A stretch of 64,000 bases of DNA from Lysobacter_K koreensis (GCF_042677045.1 NZ_JBHTIH010000004.1:124001-188000), one strand, 5' to 3'. Positions 18,601-28,209 are shown, counted from the stretch's first letter. A program made the numbers and translations. Notes: generated by a model from the letters alone, not told the origin.

Positions 18601-18752
18601 TCGGTCGCCTGCTCGGCGGTTTGCGGGCTGTCCTCAGCAGGAGGCGGTTGCGGCGCCTGCTGTGCGTAGGCCGGCGCGGCCAGGACCAACACGATTCCCA
18701 ACATCAGCGGGCGGCGACGGAACGACGGCCCGACCAAGCGAGTGCTCGACAT
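15624..18752 (-). CDS. TonB-dependent outer-membrane receptor
   Basis: A 1042-residue receptor. The signal peptide ends near APAYAQ (residue 31) and is followed by a Pro/Gln-rich linker. A TonB-box-like stretch, LDAIVVTGSRIRR, lies at about residues 52-64. The plug domain includes ERGITNVADALNEIPGF, GSNRTLTLVNGRRFV and APTYGADAIAGVVNVILRKDY; the rest is a beta-barrel closing with GRRYNLAFEWKY and its terminal aromatic. Large receptors with the 'VTGSRI...VVNVILRKDY' plug are numerous in Xanthomonadaceae and often import oligosaccharides or peptides rather than siderophores. The substrate is unknown. Energy would come from TonB-ExbBD, such as the set encoded at 29.6-32.6 kb. Confidence 0.93.
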   Translation of the reverse strand: MSSTRLVGPSFRRRPLMLGIVLVLAAPAYAQQAPQPPPAEDSPQTAEQATDLDAIVVTGSRIRRAGFDTLEPATVVTREYIDERGITNVADALNEIPGFGVGVTPEGAQSGFGVGVNFVNRFGLGSNRTLTLVNGRRFVSSNAPSLFGPGAPGIQVDLNAIPTAMVERVENLAIGGAPTYGADAIAGVVNVILRKDYEGVEFGTSYGVTEEGDNHRYNAFAVIGSNFGEDDRGNVTFSLSFDNVDGVLQKDRDFFAAGFFNATNPTAGQLAQFPGRTPGNDGRFNPNVPFNTPTAGDGIPNGVLITNRRIWTTPFGGLISPISGPFAPGSSNLRPGGFGPGGNTVLAFDPGGNLVPYNPGSTFSAVDASGGDGLDLVEAGQITSDLERMSFLTTARWGLTDAVDLFFEGQFYSAESKELVAQYAFNSPLFGGLSGQIRFPSTYPTLTDQARATLAGLGVTAFNLSRASRDLVTNNGSGTTELGRAVVGLEGDFELADRVFYWEASANYGRSDAKSYGTSLVQQNFINSLNVVRNASGQVVCAGVPIPGLVIPGGNTPRPDPNCVPLDLFGEGRPSAAARQYVTRTTQTQALLEQEVYNVNLSSTLFDLWSGPLLYNIGYEHRKESGLFDPDDFLEAGLGRSVPITPLRGSYKTDEFFGEFIFPLVNPDADLPLLKKLDLIGKYRSVDNTINGKADIYTYGLQFKPINDLELRGNFTRSIRAPAITELFLPQATSFQIVTGDPCDSRFISGGPNPTARARNCQAFLGFYGLSTFTSNAAGATIQGVSGGNPNLQNESADSLTYGFTWAPSFLEGLTVAADYYKIEIEDVITSLLASQLASACFDNEDFNAADVPNANAFCSQIVRNAPGSAAPGQATTFTSGFVNGKFFDMEAYSAEVRYAFDTDRFGRFAVGFSGYFPKELTIDATGVSPNPAVGEIGTSERQYQFSGAWEGRKLGLNLSANYQSSAAFNVQDTPETRDIPRVDSYWLLNGGASYKFSDQMMVRLAISNLLDEEPPFPGFGAGIGVYDILGRRYNLAFEWKY

Positions 18753-18791
18753 GCCCCTTCTCCCTGAACCGAATCAGTTAACGAACTGGCC

Positions 18792-18806
18792 ACACCGTCA
18801 CGGTGT
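18792..18806. promoter_or_regulatory. 15-base palindrome upstream of the TonB-dependent receptor gene
   Basis: ACACCGT-C-ACGGTGT is a perfect odd palindrome 40 bases before the receptor ATG, where an operator overlapping the promoter or leader would be expected. No nearby regulator gene points to a protein, and it does not match a Fur box. Function is inferred from position only. Confidence 0.4.
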
Positions 18807-18884
18807 TCTCGCCAGATAACGCAAAACTTACTTCGGTACAAGTGCCGGGGCCGGCAATTGGATTTTCCGGGCGGCCTGCCTGTT

Positions 18885-19688
18885 TCAGCTGCGCAACCCG
18901 ACCCCCCGCTTGAGCAGCCACAGCCCCAGCGCTGCCAGCACGACCACGAAGCCGAGCATCAGCGCGTACGCGACCGCGACCGGCACGTCGCTGGTGCCGA
19001 GCAGGCCATAGCGGAACGCGTTGACCATGTAGAACACCGGGTTGGCGTGGGTCGCCGCCTCGGCCCAGTCGGGCAGCAGCTTGACCGAATAGAACACGCC
19101 CCCCAGGTAGGTCAGCGGGGTCAGGATGAAGGTCGGGACGATCGCGATGTCGTCGAACTTCTTGGCATAGACCGCGTTGACGAAGCCGGCCAGGGCGAAG
19201 ATCGTCGCCCCCAAAAGCACCGTGGTGAACGTCACCAGCGGGTGCGGCACCCGGACCTTGGTGAACAGCATCGCGATGCACAGCACGATCGCGCCGACCA
19301 TCAGCCCGCGCAGCACCGCTCCGGCGACATAGCCGGTCAGGATCACCCAGTTCGGCATCGGGCTGACCAGCAGCTCCTCGACGTGGCGGCCGAACTTGGC
19401 GCCGAAGAAACTCGAGGAGATGTTGCCGTAGCTGTTCTGGATCACGCTCATCATCACCAGGCCCGGGACGATGAACTCCATGTAGCTGTAGCCGCCCATG
19501 TCGCCGATCCGCGAGCCGATCAGGCCACCGAAGATCAGGAAGTACAGGGTCATGGTGATCGCCGGCGGCACCAGGGTCTGGCCCCAGATGCGCAGGATGC
19601 GGTTGATCTCGCGGCGCACGATCGTGCCCAGCGCGACCAGGTTGCGTTGCGCGTCGCTGCGCGCGGCGGGCGGGTGGGCGGTGCTCAT
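18885..19688 (-). CDS. yadH: ABC-2 type exporter permease (YadH-like)
   Basis: A 267-residue inner-membrane protein of the ABC-2 transport family with about six membrane segments. After a short cytoplasmic start it shows GTIVRREINRILRIWGQTLV, then YMEFIVPGLVMMSVIQNSYG, ELLVSPMPNWVIL, and the family motif FVNAVYAKKFDDIAIVPTFI. The start at 19688 overlaps the stop of the ATPase gene by four bases. It pairs with that ATPase to form a YadGH-type exporter whose cargo is unknown. Confidence 0.9.
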   Translation of the reverse strand: MSTAHPPAARSDAQRNLVALGTIVRREINRILRIWGQTLVPPAITMTLYFLIFGGLIGSRIGDMGGYSYMEFIVPGLVMMSVIQNSYGNISSSFFGAKFGRHVEELLVSPMPNWVILTGYVAGAVLRGLMVGAIVLCIAMLFTKVRVPHPLVTFTTVLLGATIFALAGFVNAVYAKKFDDIAIVPTFILTPLTYLGGVFYSVKLLPDWAEAATHANPVFYMVNAFRYGLLGTSDVPVAVAYALMLGFVVVLAALGLWLLKRGVGLRS

Positions 19689-20683
19689 GCGACCTGCTCC
19701 GGGGCGGCGGGGACGTCGTTGCCGAGCGGGCCCTTGTCCGCGTTCTCGCCGGTCAGGCGCACGAACAGTTCCTCCAGGCGGTTGGACTTGGTGCGCATCG
19801 AGCGCACGCGGATGCCGGCGTCGCCCAAGGTGGCGAACACGCGGTTGAGGTCCATCGCGCGCGGCATCTCCAGGTCGAGGGTGTGGTCGTCGCTGGCGAC
19901 GAGCGTGGTGCCCTCGATCCGCGGCAGCGTCGCCGGCAGGGTGCCGTCGATGTCGAGCACGAAGCCCTCGATGTCGAGCATCGCCAGCAGCGCCTTCATC
20001 GGTCCCTGCTGGACGATGCGGCCGCGGTCGATGATCGCCAGGTTGCGGCACAGGCTCTCGGCTTCCTCGAGGTAGTGGGTGGTGAGGATGATCGTGGTGC
20101 CGGCGGCGTTGATCTCCTTGAGCGTCTTCCACATGCCGCGGCGGATCTCGATGTCGACGCCGGCGGTGGGCTCGTCGAGGATCAGCAGGCGTGGCCGCGT
20201 CATCATCGCGCGCGCGATCATCAGTCGCCGCTTCATGCCGCCCGACAGCGTGCGGCTCATCATCTGCGCCTTGTCCCACAGCTGCGCGCGCTTGAGTTCT
20301 TCCTCCGCGCGGAGCACCGCCTCGGCGCGCGGCACGCCGTAGAAGCCGGCGTAGTTGGTGAGGATGTCGAGCGGCTTCTCGAACATGTTGAAGTTCAGTT
20401 CCTGCGGCACCAGCCCGATCAGGCGCATCGCGGCGCTGCGGTCGGCGACCAGGTCGGTGCCGAAGATGCTCACCGAGCCGGCGCTGAGGTTGACCAGCGA
20501 GCTGACGATGCCGATCAGGGTCGACTTGCCGGCGCCGTTGGGACCGAGCAGGGCGAAGAAATCGCCGGGCGCGACGTCGAGCGACACGCCCTTGAGCGCC
20601 TCCACGCGGTTGTCGTAGGTCTTGCGCAAATCGCGCACCGACAGCGCCGGTGCAGCGGTCGAAACCGCCTGGTTCTGGGTCAT
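19685..20683 (-). CDS. yadG: ABC exporter ATPase (YadG-like)
   Basis: A 332-residue ATP-binding subunit. Walker A is GPNGAGKST, the Q-loop region is GLVPQELNFN, the signature is LSGGMKRRLMIARAMM, Walker B is LLILDEPTAGVD, and the switch His is in TTHYLEEAE. A C-terminal extension follows, as in YadG/DrrA-like proteins. The ATG at 20683 (MTQNQAVS) is the most plausible start; the frame is open further upstream without a better one. It is divergent from the ferredoxin reductase gene, sharing a 94-base spacer. Confidence 0.92.
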   Translation of the reverse strand: MTQNQAVSTAAPALSVRDLRKTYDNRVEALKGVSLDVAPGDFFALLGPNGAGKSTLIGIVSSLVNLSAGSVSIFGTDLVADRSAAMRLIGLVPQELNFNMFEKPLDILTNYAGFYGVPRAEAVLRAEEELKRAQLWDKAQMMSRTLSGGMKRRLMIARAMMTRPRLLILDEPTAGVDIEIRRGMWKTLKEINAAGTTIILTTHYLEEAESLCRNLAIIDRGRIVQQGPMKALLAMLDIEGFVLDIDGTLPATLPRIEGTTLVASDDHTLDLEMPRAMDLNRVFATLGDAGIRVRSMRTKSNRLEELFVRLTGENADKGPLGNDVPAAPEQVA

Positions 20684-20777
20684 CTGGAAGGCCTGCGCCG
20701 CGAGCCGCGCGGCGATTGCCGGTAGTATAGGCGGCCCCGTGGCGACGCTCTGGCCACGCCGTGTTCCCAGGTTCCGC

Positions 20778-21542
20778 GTGGCCATCCAGCACTTCCCCCT
20801 GAAGCTCGTATCGCGCCGCATGCTGGCGCCCACGGTCGGCCACTACGCGTTCGTGCGCGACGACGGGCAGCCGCTGGACTACATCCCCGGCCAGTTCATC
20901 CAGGTGCACTTCCACTACGCCGACGGCACCCCGACCAAGCGCAGCTACTCGCTGGCGACCATCCACGACCACGCGATGGGTCCTGGCGAGGCGGTCGAGA
21001 TCGCGGTCAGCTACGTCGCCGGCGGCGCGGCCACAGCGTTGTTCGAAGGCCTCGGCGATGGCGGCACGATCGACGCGAGCGGGCCGTTCGGGCGCTTCTG
21101 CCTGATGCCGGCCGATGCCAACCGGCGCTACCTGCTGATCGGCACCGGCACCGGCGTGACCCCGTACCGCGCGATGCTGCCGCAGCTCGAAGCATTGATT
21201 CGCGACCGCAATATCGAAGTCGTGTTGCTGTTCGGCGCGCGAACCCCGGTCGAGCTGCTGTACGGCGACGAGTTCCGCGCGTTCGCCGACGCCCATCCGA
21301 ACTTCCGCTTCGTGCCGTGCTTCTCGCGCGAGTTGCCGGCGGCCGGATCGGCGCACGCGCACGCCGACGTGCGCCACGGCTACGTGCAGCAGTTCATCGA
21401 CGAGTTCGCGCCCAGCGCCGAGGGCGACATCGCCTACCTGTGCGGCAACCCGAACATGGTCGACGCCTGCTTCGAGGCGCTCAAGGGCCACGGGCTGGCG
21501 GTGCCGCAGATTCGCCGCGAGAAGTACGTCAGCAGCAAGTAG
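20778..21542 (+). CDS. fpr: Ferredoxin/flavodoxin-NADP+ reductase
   Basis: A 254-residue FAD enzyme that moves electrons between NADPH and ferredoxin or flavodoxin. The FAD-binding motif RSYSLAT lies near residue 57; the NADP-binding glycine motif LIGTGTGVTPYRAM follows, and the C-terminal part has YLCGNPNMVDACFE. The GTG at 20778 is chosen because it gives the family N-terminus (VAIQHFPLKLVSRR) and has CAGG six bases before it; an ATG at 20820 would remove conserved residues. Confidence 0.9.
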   Translation: MAIQHFPLKLVSRRMLAPTVGHYAFVRDDGQPLDYIPGQFIQVHFHYADGTPTKRSYSLATIHDHAMGPGEAVEIAVSYVAGGAATALFEGLGDGGTIDASGPFGRFCLMPADANRRYLLIGTGTGVTPYRAMLPQLEALIRDRNIEVVLLFGARTPVELLYGDEFRAFADAHPNFRFVPCFSRELPAAGSAHAHADVRHGYVQQFIDEFAPSAEGDIAYLCGNPNMVDACFEALKGHGLAVPQIRREKYVSSK

Positions 21543-21703
21543 GCGATCGCGCATCGCCGGCCACGCGGCGCGCGTTGCGCCCGCCGCGAAGGTCGTCGCC
21601 CGCGGCTCGCCAGCGCACAGCGCCGCCGCCATCGGTCACATTTTCCGCGCCGCCTGCGTCTGTCATCCTTGAAGGCGATACGCCTCAGGACGCAAAGGGA
21701 CCC

Positions 21704-23224
21704 ATGCGCACGACCCGACTATTGACCGCGGCCCTTGCCGCGGCCGCGCTGCTGGCTGGTTGCGACAGCAAGCCCGCGGACAAGAAAGCCACGGCCGCTC
21801 CCGCGGTGACCCGCCAGTTCGGCCAGATCGCGTTCGCGCCGTGCTCGCTGACCAGCCCCGGCGCGGCCGCGGCGATCGATGCGCACTGCGCGACGTTCGC
21901 CGTGCCCGAGAACCGCGCCGCACCGAACGGTCGCAAGATCGCCTTGAACCTGGCCTGGCTGCCGGCCACCGACAAGGGCGGCGCGACCGCCGACCCGGTG
22001 CTGTTCCTCGCCGGCGGTCCCGGCCAGGCCGCCGCGCAACTGGCCGGCACGGTGGCCGGCCCGCTGCGCGACGTGCTCAAGCAGCGCGACGTGGTGTTCG
22101 TCGACCAGCGCGGCACCGGCAAGTCCAACCCGCTCGATTGCCAGGACGCGACCGGCAAGGCGCTAACGATCGCCGACGACGCCGATGCCAGCGCGGTCGC
22201 CACGTTCGCCGCGCAGTGCGCGCAAGGCCTGGCTGGCAAGGCCGACCCGCGCTTCTACACCACCGGCGAGGCGATCGCCGACCTCGACGCAATCCGTGCC
22301 GCGCTCGGCGCGGAGCAGGTCAACCTGATCGGCGTGTCGTACGGCACCCGCGTCGCCCAGCAGTACGCGGCGCGCTACCCGGCGCACACCCGCGCGATCG
22401 TGCTCGATGGCGTGGCGCCCAACGACCTGGTGGTCGGTGGCGAGTTCGCGCGCACGTTCGAACGCGCACTGCGCCTGCAGGTACAGCAATGCCAGGCGCT
22501 GCCCAGCTGCAAGGCGCGCTTCCCCACCGACTTGCGTGCGCAGCTGCGCACGCTCAAGACCCGCCTGGAGACTGCGCCGGTCGAGGTCGAGTACCGCGAC
22601 CCCGCCACCGGCGCGAGCAAGCGCGACACGCTCAACGCCGACACCGTGGTCGGCCTGACCCACCTGTTCTCGTACATGCCGCAGATGGCCGCGTTGCTGC
22701 CGCTGGTGCTCGACGAGGCTGAGCACGGCCGCTACGCGTCGCTGATGTCGCTGGCGCAGATGATGAACCAGGAGGTCGGCGAGCAGATGACCCGCGGCAT
22801 GCAGTGGTCGGTGATCTGCGCCGAGGACGCGGACCGCTACCGCGCCGATCCGGCCGACGCCGACACCGTGCTCGGCAGCGCCATGGGCGACGCGTTCTTC
22901 GCCGCGTGCAAGTCGTGGCCGACCGGCACGCGCGCGAAGAACTTCACCACACCGCTGCAGTCGCCGGTGCCGGCGCTGCTGGTGTCGGGCGAGATCGATC
23001 CGGTCACCCCGCCCGCCTACGGCGAGCGCGTGCTCAAGGGCCTGCCCAAGGGCCGCCACCTGGTGCTCGATGGCCAGGGCCACAACGTGCTCGGCGTGGG
23101 CTGCATGCCCAAGCTGGTCGGCCAGTTCATCGAAGCGGCCGACGCCAAGGCGCTCGATACCAAGTGCCTCGACGCGATCGGCTACGTGCCGCCGTTCACC
23201 ACCTTCAACGGCTGGGAACCGTGA
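21704..23224 (+). CDS. S33-type alpha/beta-hydrolase lipoprotein (tripeptidyl aminopeptidase-like)
   Basis: A 506-residue exported hydrolase. The lipobox LAAAALLAGC places the lipidated Cys at residue 20. VLFLAGGPGQ gives the oxyanion loop, and FVDQRGTGKSNPLDC is the proline-iminopeptidase-family motif. Ser212 sits in GVSYGTR, Asp432 in SGEIDPVTPP and His460 in GQGHNV, completing a catalytic triad. The C-terminal domain matches the TAP-like type. It probably trims N-terminal residues or short peptides in the envelope. It is separated from the natAB genes by an inverted repeat. Confidence 0.9.
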   Translation: MRTTRLLTAALAAAALLAGCDSKPADKKATAAPAVTRQFGQIAFAPCSLTSPGAAAAIDAHCATFAVPENRAAPNGRKIALNLAWLPATDKGGATADPVLFLAGGPGQAAAQLAGTVAGPLRDVLKQRDVVFVDQRGTGKSNPLDCQDATGKALTIADDADASAVATFAAQCAQGLAGKADPRFYTTGEAIADLDAIRAALGAEQVNLIGVSYGTRVAQQYAARYPAHTRAIVLDGVAPNDLVVGGEFARTFERALRLQVQQCQALPSCKARFPTDLRAQLRTLKTRLETAPVEVEYRDPATGASKRDTLNADTVVGLTHLFSYMPQMAALLPLVLDEAEHGRYASLMSLAQMMNQEVGEQMTRGMQWSVICAEDADRYRADPADADTVLGSAMGDAFFAACKSWPTGTRAKNFTTPLQSPVPALLVSGEIDPVTPPAYGERVLKGLPKGRHLVLDGQGHNVLGVGCMPKLVGQFIEAADAKALDTKCLDAIGYVPPFTTFNGWEP

Positions 23225-23236
23225 GGAAGCAACAGC

Positions 23237-23344
23237 GGGAACTGGGAACAGGGCACAGGGAAGCAACCGCAATAGCGCGATTGCGTCCCGACCCGATTCC
23301 CTCGCTTCCGGCTTTTGCTTCCCTGTTCCCTATCCTCTGTTCCC
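23237..23344. repeat. Imperfect inverted repeat of GGGAACAGGG type
   Basis: A 30-base left arm (23237-23266, GGGAAC...CAGGGAAGCAA) matches the reverse complement of the right arm (23315-23344) at 25 of 30 positions. It fills the spacer between the hydrolase and natA genes and would make a long hairpin in the natA leader. Confidence 0.75.
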
Positions 23345-23366
23345 GCCTCTTCTCGAGCCCCCACCC

Positions 23367-24109
<743 letters not shown>

Positions 24110-24113
<4 letters not shown>

Positions 24114-25312
24114 CTTCCACCCACCACAAGAGCAACGTCTTCGCCGCGCTGTGGGCGGTGATGCGCAAGGAACTGCTCGACGTCTCGCGCGACCGTCGCA
24201 CGCTCGCACTTGCCTTGTTGCTCGGTCCGATCCTGTACCCGGTGCTGATGCTCGGCATGGGCGCGCTGGCCGAGAACCGCCAGAAGACCCAGCTCGACAA
24301 GGTGCTCGAAGTGCCGGTGATCGGCGCCGAACGCGCGCCGAACCTGGTCGCGTTCCTGGCCACCCACGGCATCGTCGCGACCAAGCCACCGGCCGACCTG
24401 GATGCCGCGATCGCGCGCCAGGACATCGACGTGGCCCTGCAGATCGACGCCGACTATGCGAAGGACTGGCGTGCCGGCCGGCCGGCGCTGATCCAGGTCG
24501 TGCAGGACAGCACCCGCCGCAACGCCGAGATCCCGAGCGCGCGCCTGCGCGCCGCGCTCACCGCCTACCGCGACCAGGTCGGGGCGCTGCGGCTGATGGC
24601 GCGCGGCATCGACCCGTCGGTCACGCGCGCGGTCAACCTCGGCAACCGCGACCTCGCCACCGAGGACGCCAAGCGCGGCCAGCTGCTCGCGGTGCTGCTG
24701 CCTTACCTGCTGATCCTGACCTCGTTCATCGGCGGCGCGTACCTGATCCTCGATGCCACCGCCGGCGAGCGCGAACGGCAATCGCTGGAGCCGCTGTTGG
24801 CGACCCCGGCCACGCGCGGCGCGATCGTCAGCGGCAAGATCGCTGCGGCCTGCTCGTTGGGATTGCTGTCGCTGCTGCTGACTTTGCTGGCATTCAAGCT
24901 CAGTGCGCAGATGGCGACCAGCGCCGGGGCAATGCTCGATGTCAGCTTCGTTGCGATCGGCAAGATGCTGCTGGTGCTGCTGCCGATGGTGTTCATCGGC
25001 ACCTCGCTGCTGACCTACCTGGCCGCGTCGGCGAAAAGCATGAAGGAGGCGCAGAGCCACATGACCTGGCTGATGCTGCTGCCGATGCTGCCGACCTTCG
25101 TGCTGCTGGTGAACCCGATCAAGACCCAGCTGTGGCAGTTCGCGGTGCCGTTCCTGGCGCAGAACCAGCTGCTGCTCAAGGTGATCCGCGGCGAGGCGAT
25201 CGACGCCCAGACCTGGGGCATCTACCTGGCGGCCGGCTTCGGCCTGGCCGCGGTGCTGTGGTTCGCGGCGGTGCGCCGCTACCACCAGGAAAAACTGGCG
25301 ATCTCCGGCTGA
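24110..25312 (+). CDS. natB: NatB-like ABC exporter permease
   Basis: A 400-residue ABC-2 permease. One N-terminal membrane helix (residues about 30-50) is followed by a large extracytoplasmic domain, then several C-terminal helices from about residue 195 (LLAVLLPYLLILTSFIGGAYL). ERERQSLEPLLATPATR is the conserved motif of NatB/YhaP-type permeases. It is coupled to the ATPase gene by a four-base overlap, and a rho-independent terminator follows. Confidence 0.88.
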
Positions 25313-25335
25313 CGCGGCCGCGATCGCGAAACGAG

Positions 25336-25362
25336 AAGCCCGGCTCAGGCCGGGCTTTTTTT
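25336..25362 (+). terminator. Rho-independent terminator of natAB
   Basis: AAGCCCGG-CTCAGG-CCGGGCTT followed by seven T residues in total, starting 24 bases after the natB stop. Confidence 0.92.
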
Positions 25363-25429
25363 GGCATGACCCACAGCAAGCACACCGCCATGAAAGCGCG
25401 GTTGCCATCGCGCTTGTTGCTGCCGTTGC

Positions 25430-25597
25430 CGCTGCGGTCGCAGTTGTTCTTGCTCGTCATCCCCGCGAAGGCGGGGATCCAGCGACTTAAGTCTTTCTTG
25501 AGGTTGGGGTTGCGGGATCAAGGTCCACAGCAACAGGCGCAAAGGCAAAGGCAAAGGCAAAGGCAAAAACGAAAGCGAAAGCGAAAGCGAAAGCGCG
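25430..25597. repeat. Remnant of the long repeat: REP palindrome plus hexamer array
   Basis: A CATCCCCGCGAAGGCGGGGAT palindrome (25453-25486) is followed by GTTGCGGGATCAAGGTC, resembling the end of the long repeat copies at 5221 and 49889. A hexamer array follows (25537-25597): GGCAAA units, then GCGAAA units. It ends at the stop codon of the radical SAM gene. No gene is seen in 25313-25598. Confidence 0.75.
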
Positions 25598-25598
25598 A

Positions 25599-26702
25599 TC
25601 AGAACAGATCGCCCTGCGGCGACGGCTTGCGCGGCGCCACGAACCGGCTCGTATCCAGCGGCGGCAGCCGCCCATAACCCAGGCGCTGGTGCGCCTTGCG
25701 GAAGCGCTGCTCGATCAGCTGCGCGAACGGCCCCTGCCCGCGCATGCGCGTGCCGAAAGCGCTGTCGTAGTCCTTGCCGCCGCGCATCTGCCGGATCAGG
25801 CTCATCACATGCGCAGCGCGCTCGGGATAGTGCAGTTCCAGCCACTCGCGCCAGACCTGCTTGAGCTCGTGCGGCAGCCGCAGCAGCACGTAGCCGGCGG
25901 CGCGCGCGCCGTGTTCGTACGCGGACGCGAGGATGTGCTCGATCTCGGCGTCGGTGATCATCGGTACCACCGGCGCCACCATCACCCCGACCGGCACCCC
26001 GGCGTCGCTGAGCGCGCGCATCGCGCGCAGCTTGCCGTGCGGCGCGGTAGCGCGCGGCTCCATCCGCGCGGCCAGATGGTTGTCGAGCGTGGTCACCGAG
26101 AAGTACACCGTCACCAGCCGCTCGCGCGCCATCGCGCCGAGCAGGTCGAGGTCGCGCTCGATCAGCGCGCTCTTGGTGATCAGGCTGACCGGGTGCCGGC
26201 ATTCGGCCAGCACCTCGAGCACCTCGCGGGTGACCCGGTAGCGGCGCTCGATCGGCTGGTAGGCGTCGGTGTTGATGCCCAACGCGATCGGCGACGGCAC
26301 GTAGCCGGGCTTGGCCAGCTCGTGGCGCAGGCGTTCGGCGGCGTTGGTCTTGGCGTAGAGGCGGGTCTCGAAGTCGAGCCCTGGCGACAGGTCCAGGTAG
26401 GCGTGCGACGGCCGCGCGAAACAGTAGACGCAGCCATGCTCGCAGCCGCGGTACGGGTTGAGCGACTGGCTGAAGCCGATGTCCGGGGAGTCGTTGCGGC
26501 TGATCACGCTGCGCGCGCGTTCCTGCGTGACCTGGGTCTGCGGCCGTGGCGCATCAACGAGGTCCTCGTAGACCGAGCCCCAGCCGTCGTCGACACCGAC
26601 CGCGATCGACTTGGCGTAGCGGCCCGGCACGAGGGAAGCGGCGCCGCGGCCCTTGATCGGCGCCTGCGCCTTGCGTGCGTCGTCTTTGCTCGAATCGGCC
26701 AT
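25599..26702 (-). CDS. PA0069-family radical SAM protein
   Basis: A 367-residue radical SAM protein. The [4Fe-4S] site is Cys87, Cys91 and Cys94 in NPYRGCEHGCVYCFARP, the CxxxCxxC pattern. Conserved segments include GVNTDAYQPIE-like GINTDAYQPIERRYRVTR, SLITKSALIERDLDLL and YVLLRLPHELKQVW. The family resembles spore photoproduct lyase/SplB but its reaction is not known. The start at 26702 (MADSSKDD) is preferred; the frame stays open upstream into the divergent cls promoter region. Confidence 0.9.
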   Translation of the reverse strand: MADSSKDDARKAQAPIKGRGAASLVPGRYAKSIAVGVDDGWGSVYEDLVDAPRPQTQVTQERARSVISRNDSPDIGFSQSLNPYRGCEHGCVYCFARPSHAYLDLSPGLDFETRLYAKTNAAERLRHELAKPGYVPSPIALGINTDAYQPIERRYRVTREVLEVLAECRHPVSLITKSALIERDLDLLGAMARERLVTVYFSVTTLDNHLAARMEPRATAPHGKLRAMRALSDAGVPVGVMVAPVVPMITDAEIEHILASAYEHGARAAGYVLLRLPHELKQVWREWLELHYPERAAHVMSLIRQMRGGKDYDSAFGTRMRGQGPFAQLIEQRFRKAHQRLGYGRLPPLDTSRFVAPRKPSPQGDLF

Positions 26703-26772
26703 GCGCCCTAGGCTAGCCGCGGGGCGTCGCAGCATCCGCGACGACGCGACTGAACTAAACCCTGGAACCCGC

Positions 26773-28209
26773 ATGCGCGACGCGTTGCAAGACCTGTGGC
26801 AGGCCGTGGCCACGATCCCGCACATCGGCCTGTACCTCACGCTGGGCTGGCTGGGCTACCTGCTGTGGCTGGGTGGGTGGATCGCGCTGCAGAAGCGCGA
26901 GCCGGCCGCGACCCTGAGCTGGCTGATCAGCCTGGCCGCACTGCCCTACCTGGGCTTCCTGATTTACTTCTTCCTGGGTCCGCAGCGGATCGAGCGCCAG
27001 CGCCTGCGCCGCACCCGCTCGCGCGCGGCGCTGCCACCCCCGCCGCACGGCTACCTGCCCAGCCCCGAGGCGATCGAGCTGGCGAAGATCGGCCAGGCGA
27101 CCACCGGCCTGCCGCCGACCACCGCGACCCGCGCCGACCTGCTGATCGACGGCGCCGCCAAGTACACCGCGCTGCTGGCCGCGGTCGCGCAGGCGCGCGA
27201 GCACGTCCACCTGGAGTACTACATCTACCTGCCCGACCGCACCGGCACCGCGTTGCGCGACGCGCTGGTCGAACGCGCGCGCGCCGGGGTCAAGGTGCGC
27301 CTGCTGCTCGATGCGGTCGGCTCCGGCCCGACCAAGCAGCGCTTCCTGCAGCCGCTGCTCGACGCCGGCGGCGAGGTCGCGTGGTTCCACCCGATGCGGC
27401 TGCGCTGGTTCTGGAAGCGGCCGTGGCTGAACCTGCGCACCCACCGCAAGATCGTGGTGATCGACGGCGCGGTCGCGTTCACCGGCGGCATCAACATCAC
27501 CGACGAGGAGGACGAGCGCCTGCGCGGCGATGCCTACCGCGACCTGCACCTGCGCTTGGAAGGCGACATTGTGGGCGCGCTGCAACTGGTGTTCATCGAG
27601 GACTGGGCCTACGCGACCGGGCAGCCGCCGCTGGCACTGCCGCATCGGGCGCCGCAGCCCGGGCCGGTGCCGGCGCAGGTGCTGGTCTCCGGGCCGGATT
27701 CGCCGTGGGAGGCGATCCACCGCCTGCACGTCGGCGCGATCCACGCCGCGCGCCGGCGGGTGTGGTTGGTGACGCCGTACTTCGTGCCCGGGGAGGCGGC
27801 GATGATGGCGCTGACCTCGGCCGCGCTCGGCGGCCTCGACGTGCGCCTGCTCGTGCCCAAGATGAGCGACAGCAAGCTGGTCACCTACGCCGCGCGCTCG
27901 TACTTCGACGACCTGCTCGCGGCCGGCGTCCGGATCCACGAATACGGCCCGCGCCTGCTGCACAGCAAGGCGCTGCTGTGCGACGACGACCTGGCGATCG
28001 TCGGCAGCGCCAACTTCGACCACCGCAGCTTCCGCCTCAACTTCGAGGTCTCGGTGCTGTTCCGCGACGCGGCGCTGGTGGCCGCGCTGGCCGAGCTGAT
28101 CCAGCGCGAATGCGCGCACGCGCCGCGCATCCGCGACGACCGCGCCCGGCCGCTGTGGCGCTCGCGCCTGCCCGAGGCGCTGGCGCGGCTGGTGTCGCCG
28201 TTGCTGTGA
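26773..28209 (+). CDS. cls: Cardiolipin synthase (phospholipase D family)
   Basis: A 478-residue inner-membrane enzyme that condenses phospholipids to make cardiolipin. Two N-terminal membrane helices (IGLYLTLGWLGYLLWLGGWI and LSWLISLAALPYLGFLIYFF) precede two HKD motifs: HRKIVVIDG near residue 224 and HSKALLCDD near residue 397, each followed by a Gly-rich stretch (FTGGIN, IVGSANFDHRS). Length and layout match bacterial ClsA-type enzymes. The upstream radical SAM gene is divergent. Confidence 0.93.
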   Translation: MRDALQDLWQAVATIPHIGLYLTLGWLGYLLWLGGWIALQKREPAATLSWLISLAALPYLGFLIYFFLGPQRIERQRLRRTRSRAALPPPPHGYLPSPEAIELAKIGQATTGLPPTTATRADLLIDGAAKYTALLAAVAQAREHVHLEYYIYLPDRTGTALRDALVERARAGVKVRLLLDAVGSGPTKQRFLQPLLDAGGEVAWFHPMRLRWFWKRPWLNLRTHRKIVVIDGAVAFTGGINITDEEDERLRGDAYRDLHLRLEGDIVGALQLVFIEDWAYATGQPPLALPHRAPQPGPVPAQVLVSGPDSPWEAIHRLHVGAIHAARRRVWLVTPYFVPGEAAMMALTSAALGGLDVRLLVPKMSDSKLVTYAARSYFDDLLAAGVRIHEYGPRLLHSKALLCDDDLAIVGSANFDHRSFRLNFEVSVLFRDAALVAALAELIQRECAHAPRIRDDRARPLWRSRLPEALARLVSPLL

